This document shows, in pieces, positions 8,332-17,038 of a stretch of 18,768 nt of DNA. Within the stretch, counting starts at the first letter, position 1, and every line of letters begins with the position of its first letter. The notes below the pieces were generated by a model that saw only the letters and a program-made list of their open reading frames with translations, was not told the DNA's origin and did not search any database. The position numbers and the translations under genes were made by a program. Where the stretch lies: positions 1 to 18,768 of the forward strand of contig AUXH01000383.1 in NCBI GenBank assembly GCA_000482145.1, given 5' to 3'. Source of the stretch: Strigomonas culicis (taxonomy: Eukaryota; Euglenozoa; Kinetoplastea; Trypanosomatida; Trypanosomatidae).

Positions 8332-9210
8332 TTACTGTGTAAAGCGCAGCACAATCTTCTCCCCCACCTCCTCCTTCACTGTTGCGTTGTCCGCATCCGC
8401 GTACGGCCGCTTGACGCCGCCGGGGATGGTCGCCAGCTGCGCGCGGCGGATGAGCTCGACGCGGTCCCAGAACCGCTCCTCGTCCCGCGCCATCTCCTGC
8501 TTCTGCTCCACCAGCACGAGGTTCGCGTTGACGCGGCCGCTGGCGGATGCCGCGGCGGCGTCGTCGCCGCCGTCCTCCAGCCGGATGAGCCCCGCCGCCC
8601 ACAGCGGATGCGTCGCGCCGATGGAGATCGCCGCGGGCGCGCAGTCGGCGTCCTCCGTGACGACGCGCGTGCGGCCGGCCGCCGCGGGCGGCGGCCGGGC
8701 CGCGGCGGCGAGCGCCTCGTGGTGCGTCTTGCCGAGCCGCAGCGCTTGAATGTACGGCGTCGCCATCTCCTGCTTGAGGCTGTGGCAGCGGCGGGGGTGC
8801 AGCGTGGTGCCGTCCTCCTCGTACCAGTGCCGCAGCTCGCCCGCCGCCAGGAGCGCGCGGTTGCGGCGCAGCGCCAGCTGGTGCGCCTCCTCCTTCGCCG
8901 CGTCGAGCTGCTGCTGCGCGGCCCACAGCGCGGCCTTGATGCTCGTGGAGAGCTTCGCCAGGTCGAGCCCGGCGCTCGGCGCCGGCGCGGCCTCCGCCGC
9001 CGGCGGCGAGAGCGCGGCGCGGTAGAAGGGCTCCCAGGTCGGACGGTCCAGCAGCCGCACCGCGAGCACGGTGCCGTAGCCGCTGCAGGTCACGTGCACC
9101 CCGTTACAGACGCCGGTGTACGTGCTCTTCGCGATGGTGCGGCTTGCACTCTCCAGCAGCAGGCGGTGCTTCAGCGCGCCGATGAGGTTGTTGGTGTATC
9201 GAAAGGACAT
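8332..9210 (-). CDS. YbaB/EbfC-like protein with C-terminal extension, possibly mitochondrial
   Basis: 292 residues from the ATG at 9210; the frame extends eight codons further only by using GTG, so ATG is preferred. Residues 10-118 match the YbaB/EbfC order: an N-terminal helix, two beta strands around an NG turn (residues 33-55, ending in VLAVRLLD), a Pro/Ala-rich loop, then a long helix (about 86-115) with the A-x-x-A-x-x-Q-x-x-A pattern. Bacterial YbaB is about 100-110 residues and a nucleoid-associated, dimeric DNA-binding protein; the plant chloroplast has related proteins. Residues 119-292 are an extra domain I do not recognise. The N-terminus (R4, K14, R16, R24, K28; first acidic residue E20) could act as a mitochondrial presequence, which would put a YbaB-like protein near kinetoplast DNA or mitoribosomes. 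The fold assignment is by pattern only. Confidence 0.7.
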   Translation of the reverse strand: MSFRYTNNLIGALKHRLLLESASRTIAKSTYTGVCNGVHVTCSGYGTVLAVRLLDRPTWEPFYRAALSPPAAEAAPAPSAGLDLAKLSTSIKAALWAAQQQLDAAKEEAHQLALRRNRALLAAGELRHWYEEDGTTLHPRRCHSLKQEMATPYIQALRLGKTHHEALAAAARPPPAAAGRTRVVTEDADCAPAAISIGATHPLWAAGLIRLEDGGDDAAAASASGRVNANLVLVEQKQEMARDEERFWDRVELIRRAQLATIPGGVKRPYADADNATVKEEVGEKIVLRFTQ

Positions 9211-9318
9211 GACGGTGCAATACGACGAACACACCGCTACGGTTCTTCCTAAGGATTACTAGATGTATATATATGTAAACTATATACAATTTAGAATGGT
9301 TTTTGTTTTCCCTTTTCG

Positions 9319-9341
9319 CTGTTTGCGTGAAGAAGCCAAGA
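9319..9341 (-). promoter_or_regulatory. Candidate spliced-leader acceptor for the YbaB-like gene
   Basis: A short pyrimidine-rich stretch on the sense strand (9341-9327) precedes AG at 9320-9319. The 108-nt leader lacks any ATG before 9210. Other AGs closer to the start are possible. Confidence 0.3.
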
Positions 9342-9509
9342 CGTATAAAGAGACAAAAGTACATATGTATACACACACAAGGCAAAATATATAGAAGAGA
9401 ATTACATGCTTTGTTTCCATTTTGAATGATCATGTTTGAGTGCACAATTCCTTGTTGAGACCAATGCTTGTTTTTTCTTCCCCCACCTGGTACTTTTGTA
9501 ATCAATATA

Positions 9510-9530
9510 ATATATATATATATATATATA
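9510..9530. repeat. (AT)n microsatellite
   Basis: Twenty-one bases of uninterrupted AT alternation in the spacer upstream of the YbaB-like gene. Confidence 0.9.
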
Positions 9531-9885
9531 GAGTAGAGGACATTATGTGTGTGTGTATGAACATTCATTATTTCTTTTTCCTTTTTGAGTTTTGAACATA
9601 TTCCGCTCCCACCTGCTTACCCAGTCCACTCTATTGTATGGAGAGGCATATATAGGCGGACTGAGAGATGCTATGTATTAATGAGAACGTCATCCATGAA
9701 AGGTTTGTTTTATCGGCAAACAAACAAAACCAACCACTGCCAACACAGAAAAACAGCAAAAAAAAAACCGGCACGCACACACACAAAAAAAAAATGAGGA
9801 AAAAGAGTTCCCTTTTTCCCTTTTTATCATCTTTTTTTTTTCATTTTTGTTTGTGTTATTCCTTTTTTTTTTTTCGTTCTTTTGG

Positions 9886-10929
9886 TTACGTAATAGAGCG
9901 CGTCTTCATGGCGGCGTCGAGCGGCATGAGTGAATCCCGCAGCGTACGGGTGACGAGCAGATCGCCGGCATCGCGCGGCGTCTGTTTGTGGTCCCACACC
10001 TCATGTGAGAGACGGTTCATCTCCCGCTCCGCCATGTGCTTGGCGCGGTTCAGCAGCTCCATCTCGAAATAGTTCATGAAGTGCTTCGCCGCCTGCGCGC
10101 GCCGCAGCTTGTCAATCTGCCCCTCCGTGTCGCGACGGTTCCACATCTTCTCGATCAGCTCCCACAGCTCCACGATGCCGGTGTTCTGCTCGGCGGAGGT
10201 GGCGACGACCGGCTTCGCGTAGCCGAGGTCGCGTTCCGAGTACATTACCGCGCGTGAGTAGGCCGCCTTCGTCTGCTGCGCAAGGAGGGCGCGGCTGCCG
10301 TCGTTCTTCGTGACGACGATCATGTCGGCCACCTCCACAATGCCCTTCTTGATGCCCTGCAGCTCGTCGCCGCTGGCCGGCGGCACGAGCAGCACCATGA
10401 GATCCGTCAGGTCCTTGCACTGCGTCTCGCTCTGTCCCACGCCGACCGTCTCAATGAAGATGACGTCAAAGTTCGCGGCCTCCAGCACCTCCACCACCTC
10501 CCACGCGCGCGCGGTGACGCCGCCGAGGTGGCAGCCGGAGGGCGAGGGCCGCACGAAGGAGTTCTTGTGCGTCGCGAGCTTCTCCATCCGCGTCTTGTCG
10601 CCGAGGATGCTGCCGCCGGTGATGGCGGAGGTCGGGTCCACGGCCAAGATACCGACGCGCATGTTCTTTTTCTCGCAGAGGTAGTAGCCCAGCGTCTCCA
10701 GCATGCTCGATTTGCCGGCGCCGGGGCTGCCGGACAGCGCGATGCGCGGCACCTTCCGCACCTTTTCCTTCTGATGAATGTCCTTCAGCAGGAGGCTGAG
10801 GCGATGGCCGGCACCGGGCGCGTTGCTCTCCGCCAGCGTGATGGCCTTCGCGAGGCTGCGGCGATTGCCGCCGATCAGCGCGTCGATGTCTATCTTCTGC
10901 GCGATGCGCGGCCTTGAGATATAGTTCAT
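9886..10929 (-). CDS. MMAA: MeaB/MMAA (ArgK) family GTPase, methylmalonyl-CoA mutase chaperone
   Basis: 347 residues from the ATG at 10929; an in-frame stop upstream with no other ATG fixes the start. The G3E-type GTPase loads adenosylcobalamin onto methylmalonyl-CoA mutase and protects the mutase from inactivation, in the propionyl-CoA to succinyl-CoA route. Walker A is GSPGAGKS at 67-74; LAVDPTS at 95-101 and FIETVGVGQSE at 158-168 are the family's switch regions; the base-recognition motif is TKND (207-210), like the TK-type motif of the human protein rather than the common NKxD. The C-terminal helices (about 270-345) match the dimerisation arm. The human protein is mitochondrial and longer at its N-terminus; here residues 1-30 form only a weak presequence (R6, R8, K12 but D14, D16). 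Its presence implies that the organism keeps a B12-dependent mutase elsewhere in the genome. Confidence 0.95.
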   Translation of the reverse strand: MNYISRPRIAQKIDIDALIGGNRRSLAKAITLAESNAPGAGHRLSLLLKDIHQKEKVRKVPRIALSGSPGAGKSSMLETLGYYLCEKKNMRVGILAVDPTSAITGGSILGDKTRMEKLATHKNSFVRPSPSGCHLGGVTARAWEVVEVLEAANFDVIFIETVGVGQSETQCKDLTDLMVLLVPPASGDELQGIKKGIVEVADMIVVTKNDGSRALLAQQTKAAYSRAVMYSERDLGYAKPVVATSAEQNTGIVELWELIEKMWNRRDTEGQIDKLRRAQAAKHFMNYFEMELLNRAKHMAEREMNRLSHEVWDHKQTPRDAGDLLVTRTLRDSLMPLDAAMKTRSIT

Positions 10930-11518
10930 CGTCTCGTCTACTTCTCTGTGTGTGTGGTGGTGGTCGTGCTACAAGGACGCTAATGGTTAAAAAACAAACA
11001 AACAAAAACAAAATGAATAATGAAGATGGATAAAGGTTTTTTTTTATGTGTAATCTTCTACTTTTGTTATTGAAGTTATACGTAGGGGGCCGATCGTTAT
11101 GAAAAAAAAAATGAAATAATAATAATAATGTTAAACTACAAAAAAAAAAGAAACGAACAGCACAAAAAACAATATATGTTTGAAAGAAGAAACGTATATA
11201 TGTGTTTTACACTATGTATGTTATCAACTGATCACTTACAGATGTGTAAAGAGAAAGAAGATTAGGAAAAGAGAGAGCGGGAGGGGGGAGAGAGACAACG
11301 ACGATAATAAAAGGCAAAACTCAGCTTTTTTTTTCACGATAAACAACAGCAGCAACCACAAAAGTATTAACACATGAACACATGAAAGGATGACACAGCC
11401 ACACTCATACGAGAATTTAGGAAAGTAGTATTTAATATTATTGACGGTTACTTATGTGTTATCACGTACGCAAGACGTACTGTTAAAAAGAGAATTAAAA
11501 AATGCGTGCCATTGGATG
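10930..11518. other. Spacer between PRMT-like gene and MeaB-like gene
   Basis: About 590 bp, AT-rich, with A-runs, an (AAT)5 tract at 11115-11129 and a purine patch at 11264-11294 containing GGG-A-GGGGGG. It holds the PRMT 3' UTR and the MeaB leader. No gene is seen. Confidence 0.7.
10980..11013 (-). promoter_or_regulatory. Candidate spliced-leader acceptor for the MeaB-like gene
   Basis: The sense strand has a T-rich tract with scattered G (11013-10987) followed by AG at 10981-10980, giving a 50-nt ATG-free leader. The tract is U-rich rather than C/U-mixed, so support is moderate. Confidence 0.35.
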
Positions 11519-12775
11519 TTAGTAAGACTGATACACGTACTCTCCCTGCGTCTCCACCTGGGCCACCTTCCCCTCCGTCTTCGCCTTGACGTGGATGTAC
11601 GTGAACTTGCCGGTGCCCTCCGCCGGTGTGCGCACGGACACAGACCCGCGCACAATCTCTCCGGCCGCGACCGGCAGCGGCTCCAGCAGCCCCACGCTGA
11701 CCTCCGTCCACGCGTTGTTGCCGCCGGGCTTCACGTTAATGACAAAGTTCGCGCCGGGGTCGACCGGCGACGTGAAGGCGGCGTCGACGTAGAAGGTGAG
11801 GTAGTGGATCGTCGCGTTGCGGGTCGCCTGCAGCGCGAAGTCCGACGCAAAGCCCTTCTGCACCACCGCCGGCGGCACATACGTCTCTTCGATCGGATTC
11901 GAGGTGTTGTTGCTATCTTGCTGCATGGCGGCCTGCCGCGCCACGCGCTCCGCCGCCTGGCGCTCGTACAGCGCCTCCTCTTCCGGCGTCAGCCCGGGGA
12001 GGTCCTCGAGCTGCACCGAGTGCACGAGCGCCAGGTTCGTCACCAGGTTCTGCGCCGGGATGGCGCACGTCTCCACCTCCCGCCGCACGAGCGCCTTCAT
12101 CGGCTCCATCCGGAAGCCGTAGACGTTGCTCCAGAAATCCTCCGTGTCGAGGCGGAAGTAGTAGTCGCTGACACCCGCGATGTACAGAGACGCGCGGTTG
12201 GGGCAGATCACGCCGCGTGGCGTGGCCGCGGCCGCCGCGCCGCCCGCGGGCGCGATCAGAAGGTGGTCACGCGCATAGAGCACGTCGGGGAGGATCGGGT
12301 CGTTCAGCAGGAACGCGCCCATCCACTCACACAGAATGACGTCGAAGCGCTGGACGGGGAGGGGCCGCTGCTGCTGCAGCACCGCGTCGCGCACGTGGCC
12401 GCGGACAAAGGTGATGTTGTCGATGTGGTTCTGCGCCGCCACGACGCGTGCGGCCTCGACGATCGCCGAGGTGTCCACCGCCACGACGTGCTTCGCGAGC
12501 TGCCGCGCGGCGATCATGCTGCCGAGGCCGATGCCGCAGCCCATATGCAGCAGCGTCTTGTCCTTCATGTTGCGGAACAGCGCATCGTACGCGCGCTGGC
12601 GGACATGGTCGTGCACGTGCCACACATTGCTACACACCCGCGCGGCGGAGTCTCCGTACAGGCTCTTGCTAGTGGAGAACTTTTCCTGGTCCGTCCCGAG
12701 GAGGGACTCCGTGTAGACCAGCTTCTTCCGCTTGTTGTTCTTGTTCAGTGTGACGCCGCCGTGCTTGCCGCTCAT
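11519..12775 (-). CDS. PRMT1-PRO: PRMT1 prozyme-like protein (catalytically degenerate arginine methyltransferase)
   Basis: 418 residues from the ATG at 12775. The class I PRMT layout is clear: a Rossmann SAM-binding half (motif I GCGIG at 79-83; acidic end of strand 2 at D101), a double-E loop region, and the beta-barrel half (GEIVRGSVSV at 372-381). Several catalytic elements are altered: the N-terminal YFxxY helix is not recognisable (VCSNVWHVHDHVRQ at 47-60), the second Glu of the double-E loop is Asp or shifted (CEWMGAFLLND at 149-159), the residue before motif I is His not Asp, and the THW loop reads NAW (354-356). In T. brucei PRMT1 is a heterotetramer of an active enzyme and an inactive prozyme subunit; this matches the prozyme. 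It would thus activate or stabilise a catalytic PRMT1 encoded elsewhere. An insertion at 262-300 is charged and Gln/Asn-rich. A catalytic PRMT is less likely. Confidence 0.85.
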   Translation of the reverse strand: MSGKHGGVTLNKNNKRKKLVYTESLLGTDQEKFSTSKSLYGDSAARVCSNVWHVHDHVRQRAYDALFRNMKDKTLLHMGCGIGLGSMIAARQLAKHVVAVDTSAIVEAARVVAAQNHIDNITFVRGHVRDAVLQQQRPLPVQRFDVILCEWMGAFLLNDPILPDVLYARDHLLIAPAGGAAAAATPRGVICPNRASLYIAGVSDYYFRLDTEDFWSNVYGFRMEPMKALVRREVETCAIPAQNLVTNLALVHSVQLEDLPGLTPEEEALYERQAAERVARQAAMQQDSNNTSNPIEETYVPPAVVQKGFASDFALQATRNATIHYLTFYVDAAFTSPVDPGANFVINVKPGGNNAWTEVSVGLLEPLPVAAGEIVRGSVSVRTPAEGTGKFTYIHVKAKTEGKVAQVETQGEYVYQSY

Positions 12776-13033
12776 CGCTCGTCCCTTTACAATAAAAAAT
12801 AGAGAAAGCGTATATATATAGATAGATATACTGTTTTGAGGGAGAGAGAAAAAAAAGGAACATTGTTACATTGTCCATCTCGCTAGAGCATAAACGGAAG
12901 AGGCGAAAAAATATAATCAGTCAAAGATCATTCTATATTTAGTTTTTTTTTTAAATGAATGGTAATGGATTATACTATATTTTTTTTTGGTTAGTGCACT
13001 CCAAAAAAAAAACCCATCCATCCATCTCGCACC
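12776..13033. other. Spacer between CHL1-like gene and PRMT-like gene
   Basis: The shortest well-defined spacer, about 260 bp, containing the CHL1-like 3' UTR (A/T runs, CCAT repeats near 13016-13025) and the PRMT leader with a TA/GATA-rich stretch. No gene is seen. Confidence 0.7.
12831..12860 (-). promoter_or_regulatory. Spliced-leader acceptor for the PRMT-like gene
   Basis: A clean 23-nt polypyrimidine tract on the sense strand (12860-12838) runs into AG at 12832-12831 with only a short AAAAC between. The leader is 55 nt and has no ATG. This is one of the two clearest acceptors in the window. Confidence 0.6.
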
Positions 13034-16000
13034 TCACGGCTGTAGCTGCTTCTGCTGCTGCTGTTGTTTCTTCTCCGCAAAAAACTCGCGTATGCTGCGG
13101 AAGCACTCCCCAAAGTGCTGTGTGTGCTGGAGGGACGGTTGCATCCACTCCGGGATCTTCTTTGTGACGCCGTTCGCGTGGCCGCCGAAGCGCTCGTCCA
13201 GCAGCAGCACAACCGCGTAGTCCGCCGCGTGGCGAATGACGCGCCCGATCGTTTGGTTGACCGTCCGCATGCACATGTCGGTGTACAGCCCCCACGCCTC
13301 GCGCGACAGCGACGGCGAAGACGCCGGCGTCGCGCGGGCGAGGTGCTGCAGCGTGTGTTGCAGCTCCGCGTCCTGCAGATTCGCGTAGGGCAGGCCGACG
13401 AGCAGCAGCGCGCGGCCGAGGTCGTCCTTGAAGTTGATGCCCTCGGAGAGCTTGCCGCCCATCACCGCGAAGAGGAGGGCGCCGCGCGTCGCGCCGACGG
13501 CGGCGTCAGAGGGGCGGTCGAGATGATAGATGTGCTGGCGATAGGCCTCCAGCAGCCCCTCCACAGTGTACCGCCCACCGCCACCACTCGCCGCCGGTGC
13601 GGCTGGCGCCACGCCCTCGCGAAAAATACGCTTGACGGCGTCAATCTGATCGTAGAAGCTGTTGGGAACGGAACCTCCCGGCCCCACCGCGGTGTAGGCC
13701 GGCGCGCTGCTGCTACCACCCGCCGTCGTCACGGTGGCATGGCCGCGGAGGTAGGCAACAAAGCGGCGCTCCATCTCGTAGGACGTGAAGAACACAATCG
13801 CGCCCGCCGGCGGCAGGCAGCGCGCGACGTTGAGTAGCGTCAACGCAAGCTCGCCGAAGAGCCTCTCCTGCACCTGGCCGTGCGCCTGCTGCAGTGTCTG
13901 ATGGCTCCAGTTGAAGACGCACCGCGAGGGCCCCGCACACAGCGTCAGTACCTTGAGGTTGGCCGCCGGCACAATGTGGCCCTCGCGGATGAGCGTCACG
14001 CGGCGGTCGATCGTGTCGCGGTCGCTGGCGCACCCCGTCGTCGGCTCCCCCTCCCCCGACAGCAGCGGGCCGCAGGAGAGCGTGAGGGGCCGCATTGTGC
14101 CGCCGGCGAGCACCACCGCGCGTGCCTCCGCCAACAGCGGCTGGAACGTGTGGCGGCCCGGCGCGAGCTGCACGAGTTTGAGGCGGCGGTTGGCCGGCGC
14201 CGCCCGGTCCTCGCCGCCGGCCGGCAGCAGAAACAGCTTGGTCGTGCTGCTGTCGGAGAGATAAAAGCACTTGAGAAAGTGCTCCATTTTGCGCAGCGCC
14301 GCCTGTGTGTAGTGCACGTAACGCCGCCGATGCTCAGCCGTGATGCCGTCCACCACGCGCGCCGTCGAGCGAAAGAGCGAACGCGTACTCTCCGTTTTGC
14401 GCTGCTTCTGCGCCGCAGCGCCGTCGCCGTCCGCGCCATCCGCGCCGGGGGTGTAAAAGAACTGCCGATCCACCTCCTCGAAGAGTGAGGTGAGCGTGGC
14501 GCTGCCGCGGGGGTCAGTGGGGCCCTCTCCAGTCCCTGGCACCTCTCGGCCGCGTTTGCGCGGTGCGCCTGCACATTCTGTGGCAGCAGTATCAGTGAGA
14601 TAGTTGTTTGTGTTCTTCGCCGGGTCCTGGCGGATGGGGCTCGCGTCGCGCTGGCTCCTCTTCGCCTCCCTCCCCTCTTCTGCCGCGGCTCGTTCCAGTT
14701 CCAGGACGAAGTTCACCATGCCTTTCAGTTTCACCACCACGTTGGACTCCGCGAGGAACAGCAAAAATGTGTAGACATCGATGTGGTCGATGCCGGCCTC
14801 GAACACGAAATCCGCAAAGGATCGAATGACTACCGCCTGGTCGTCATCACCGCCGCGACGTGTCATGTACTGCACAATTCGTTCAAAGAAAAAGATGATT
14901 TCTCGCAGTTTTTGCTTGTTCCGTGACAGCAGACGCTTTTCGTAACGCCGCAGGTACGCCGCGAGAATCAGGAGAATGATGCGGAGCTCGAGAAAACTCA
15001 GCTCCGCCGCGCTCAGCTGCCGACACGTGTCAGCGATATTGTGCGCCTCATCGATAAGGATAACGTCGCCGCGGAGGTTCGGCGGGGCGGTCAGCGCCGC
15101 TGCGGCGGCGTCGCTATCCACGTGCTTCTCCTTCGCACTGCTCTTCCCCTCGTGCGTCTGCTGCTGCCACCGACGCGAGGAAGAGGGTGACACGTATTGA
15201 TACTTGTTTCGCTGCCGATACAACACGGCCCCCACGCTGTTTTGCTGTTGAAAGCGTTTCTGCTTCTCTTCCGCATCCTCTCCTCCCCCCTCGTCGCCGA
15301 CCTGATGCTGGCAGTATTCGGCTTCCGTTTCGGTGATGGGGTTCGTGGCGATGCCGCCGAGCACCTCATGGCGAATCATCTCATCGAGGAGGGAGGGATA
15401 GGGCAGCAACACCACGTCCGCGCCCCGCACCAGCAGCCGCGAGACGAGGTACGGGCACGCGCCGAGCCGCCGCCCGAGCTGCTTCAACTCCTCCAGTGAA
15501 GGATTCCGCCCCGCTGTGCTGCTGTCCGTTCCTTCCCCTCCCGCCCCCTCACGCTGCTGCTGCTGGAGGTACTCCACGAAGACACGAAGCCGATGGGGGA
15601 CGCAGAACGCGCATCCCTTCTCTTGCGGAGGCGCGGCGGAGTCTCCCATACAGAGGTCCTCCATGTCCATCGCATGGCTGGTATCGGTTGTCGTGACACC
15701 CATCTGCCTTCGCTTCTCCGCGCCTCGCCGCATCTTTTTACCCTCCGCACTCCGCTCAAACGCCATGGCCTCTCGGCAGGCATAGTTGATGTCCTCGACC
15801 CCGCCTGCCGCATCGCACTGATGCAGAAGACGCGTGTTGATACACAGCTGGGAGCGGCCCGCAATGTGCACCACGGAGAGGTTTCGCGGCTTTGGTGGAG
15901 GAGCGCTTCCAGCCGTACGGTTGCCTTTTTCTCTTCGGTTTTGTTTTTCGATGATCGGATGCGTGCCGAAGTCCGTGTGGCACACCAGCTCCTCGTGCAG

Positions 16001-16825
16001 CTGGTCGATCTGGGAGTGCGTGCGGCTCGCAATGTATAGTTTGGGCTTCTGCAGCGGGACAAGTGAGGCCAACCTCATATGCGTGTTGGTGCTCCAATCA
16101 TCGCTCGGGTTCGTACTCGCATTCGCTGTGGTGGTCGAAAAGACGTCGTCATCTGTATCCGCACTGCTGTCGCTGTCGCTCGACGACGACGAGGAAGAAG
16201 AAGAGGTGAGGGACACCCCACAGCCCCGCTGCTGCCCACCTGCCGGAAAGAACTCCTCGAAAAACTCCGAAGGGTCCTGCGTCAGCACAAATTGCTGCTC
16301 CCCGCTGCCACTGCCAGTCCCACCCGTCGTGTGGCGGGTCGCGGCCGCCATAAGCGCCTGCTGTTTTCGCAGCTGCTTGAGCTGGCGGCGGCGTTGCCTC
16401 ATGCGGCGCCGTCGCTCGTCCTTCAGAGAGCGGATTTCGTCCTCCAGCTGCTGTTTGCGGATCGCCTCCTCCAACGTCAAGCTATCCGTTTTCTTTTCCT
16501 CCTCCTCCTGCGTCCGCGGGACATCCGCGGGGGATGGCGCGGTGGTCGTGCGGCCCTCGGCGGTGGCGTACACCGGGTCGAAAAAGAAGGACAGCGCGCT
16601 GTTCAACAGCATCTGCGTTTTGCCGGTTCCCGTGGGCGACTCCAGCACGGCGATGTTTGTTTTCCTTGCACCGCCATCCCCGTCCACGTCCCGTTCCGTG
16701 TCGCTGCGCGGCGCAGCGGTGGCGCTGTCATTTTCCAAGAAGCGTCGCAGCTCGGTGACGGCATGTTGCTGTAGGGGGTACGGGGGAAAGGGAAAGGGTA
16801 CCTGATACGGTCCGATGGAGGGCAT
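13034..16825 (-). CDS. CHL1: CHL1/DDX11-type iron-sulfur superfamily 2 DNA helicase
   Basis: 1263 residues from the ATG at 16825. The opening PFPFPPYPLQQ is the Q-motif-like start of the XPD/FANCJ/RTEL1/DDX11 group, closest to DDX11/CHL1. Motif I is ESPTGTGKT (62-70), Ia YIASRTHSQ (264-272), the DEAH box is D592-H595, motif V GGKLSEGINF (1123-1132) and motif VI QTIGRVIRH (1191-1199). Four iron-sulfur cysteines fit C328, C350, C405 or C408, and C457 (ACPY). CHL1/DDX11 unwinds forked and G-quadruplex DNA and supports sister-chromatid cohesion in the nucleus. It is longer than the yeast or human proteins (about 860-970 residues) through insertions: a charged coiled coil plus Ser/Asp-rich tract (100-250), hydrophilic segments at 355-400 and 495-580, and 715-830. 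The C-terminus is Gln-rich from CAG codons. RTEL1 or FANCJ are less likely because of the DEAH context and C-terminal block. Confidence 0.92.
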   Translation of the reverse strand: MPSIGPYQVPFPFPPYPLQQHAVTELRRFLENDSATAAPRSDTERDVDGDGGARKTNIAVLESPTGTGKTQMLLNSALSFFFDPVYATAEGRTTTAPSPADVPRTQEEEEKKTDSLTLEEAIRKQQLEDEIRSLKDERRRRMRQRRRQLKQLRKQQALMAAATRHTTGGTGSGSGEQQFVLTQDPSEFFEEFFPAGGQQRGCGVSLTSSSSSSSSSDSDSSADTDDDVFSTTTANASTNPSDDWSTNTHMRLASLVPLQKPKLYIASRTHSQIDQLHEELVCHTDFGTHPIIEKQNRREKGNRTAGSAPPPKPRNLSVVHIAGRSQLCINTRLLHQCDAAGGVEDINYACREAMAFERSAEGKKMRRGAEKRRQMGVTTTDTSHAMDMEDLCMGDSAAPPQEKGCAFCVPHRLRVFVEYLQQQQREGAGGEGTDSSTAGRNPSLEELKQLGRRLGACPYLVSRLLVRGADVVLLPYPSLLDEMIRHEVLGGIATNPITETEAEYCQHQVGDEGGGEDAEEKQKRFQQQNSVGAVLYRQRNKYQYVSPSSSRRWQQQTHEGKSSAKEKHVDSDAAAAALTAPPNLRGDVILIDEAHNIADTCRQLSAAELSFLELRIILLILAAYLRRYEKRLLSRNKQKLREIIFFFERIVQYMTRRGGDDDQAVVIRSFADFVFEAGIDHIDVYTFLLFLAESNVVVKLKGMVNFVLELERAAAEEGREAKRSQRDASPIRQDPAKNTNNYLTDTAATECAGAPRKRGREVPGTGEGPTDPRGSATLTSLFEEVDRQFFYTPGADGADGDGAAAQKQRKTESTRSLFRSTARVVDGITAEHRRRYVHYTQAALRKMEHFLKCFYLSDSSTTKLFLLPAGGEDRAAPANRRLKLVQLAPGRHTFQPLLAEARAVVLAGGTMRPLTLSCGPLLSGEGEPTTGCASDRDTIDRRVTLIREGHIVPAANLKVLTLCAGPSRCVFNWSHQTLQQAHGQVQERLFGELALTLLNVARCLPPAGAIVFFTSYEMERRFVAYLRGHATVTTAGGSSSAPAYTAVGPGGSVPNSFYDQIDAVKRIFREGVAPAAPAASGGGGRYTVEGLLEAYRQHIYHLDRPSDAAVGATRGALLFAVMGGKLSEGINFKDDLGRALLLVGLPYANLQDAELQHTLQHLARATPASSPSLSREAWGLYTDMCMRTVNQTIGRVIRHAADYAVVLLLDERFGGHANGVTKKIPEWMQPSLQHTQHFGECFRSIREFFAEKKQQQQQKQLQP
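13046..13068. repeat. CTG/CAG-type triplet run at the helicase C-terminus
   Basis: Plus-strand CTG/CTT/TTG triplets encode a C-terminal Lys/Gln tract (five consecutive Gln at 1254-1258). Length variation here would alter only the tail. Confidence 0.7.
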
Positions 16826-16951
16826 CTACCGGCACCCGACACGCAAGCGATGGAGGCCACGGTCGTACGTAATAATGAAAAGCAAAACCAAAAAGGAACA
16901 AGGAAAGACTCCGATGCTTCCTATTGTATAGTTCTATAAATGATGTATATA

Positions 16952-16968
16952 TGTGTGTGTGTGTGTGT
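16952..16968. repeat. (GT)n microsatellite
   Basis: Seventeen bases of TG alternation in the probable helicase leader (AC on the sense strand). Confidence 0.9.
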
Positions 16969-17038
16969 TTATGATTAACTCTGTATGTATGTGAATCCAA
17001 AAGATATGGAATGAACAGAAAAAAAACTGTCTTTTGTA

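Larger units (their letters stand above)
9211..9885. other. Spacer between MeaB-like gene and YbaB-like gene
   Basis: About 675 bp, strongly AT-rich, with an (AT)n tract at 9510-9530, T/A runs near 9765-9875 and short CA repeats. It should hold the 3' UTR of the MeaB-like gene and the YbaB-like leader. No coding frame is convincing. Confidence 0.7.

Noticed and set aside
9211..9234. Eight-codon N-terminal extension of the YbaB-like protein
   Set aside because: It begins with GTG; nuclear kinetoplastid genes use ATG, and the ATG at 9210 follows an ATG-free leader.
11441..12802. A 453-codon plus-strand frame antisense to the PRMT-like gene
   Set aside because: It is the complement shadow of a clear PRMT; Arg/His/Val-rich with no motif and no plus-strand acceptor.
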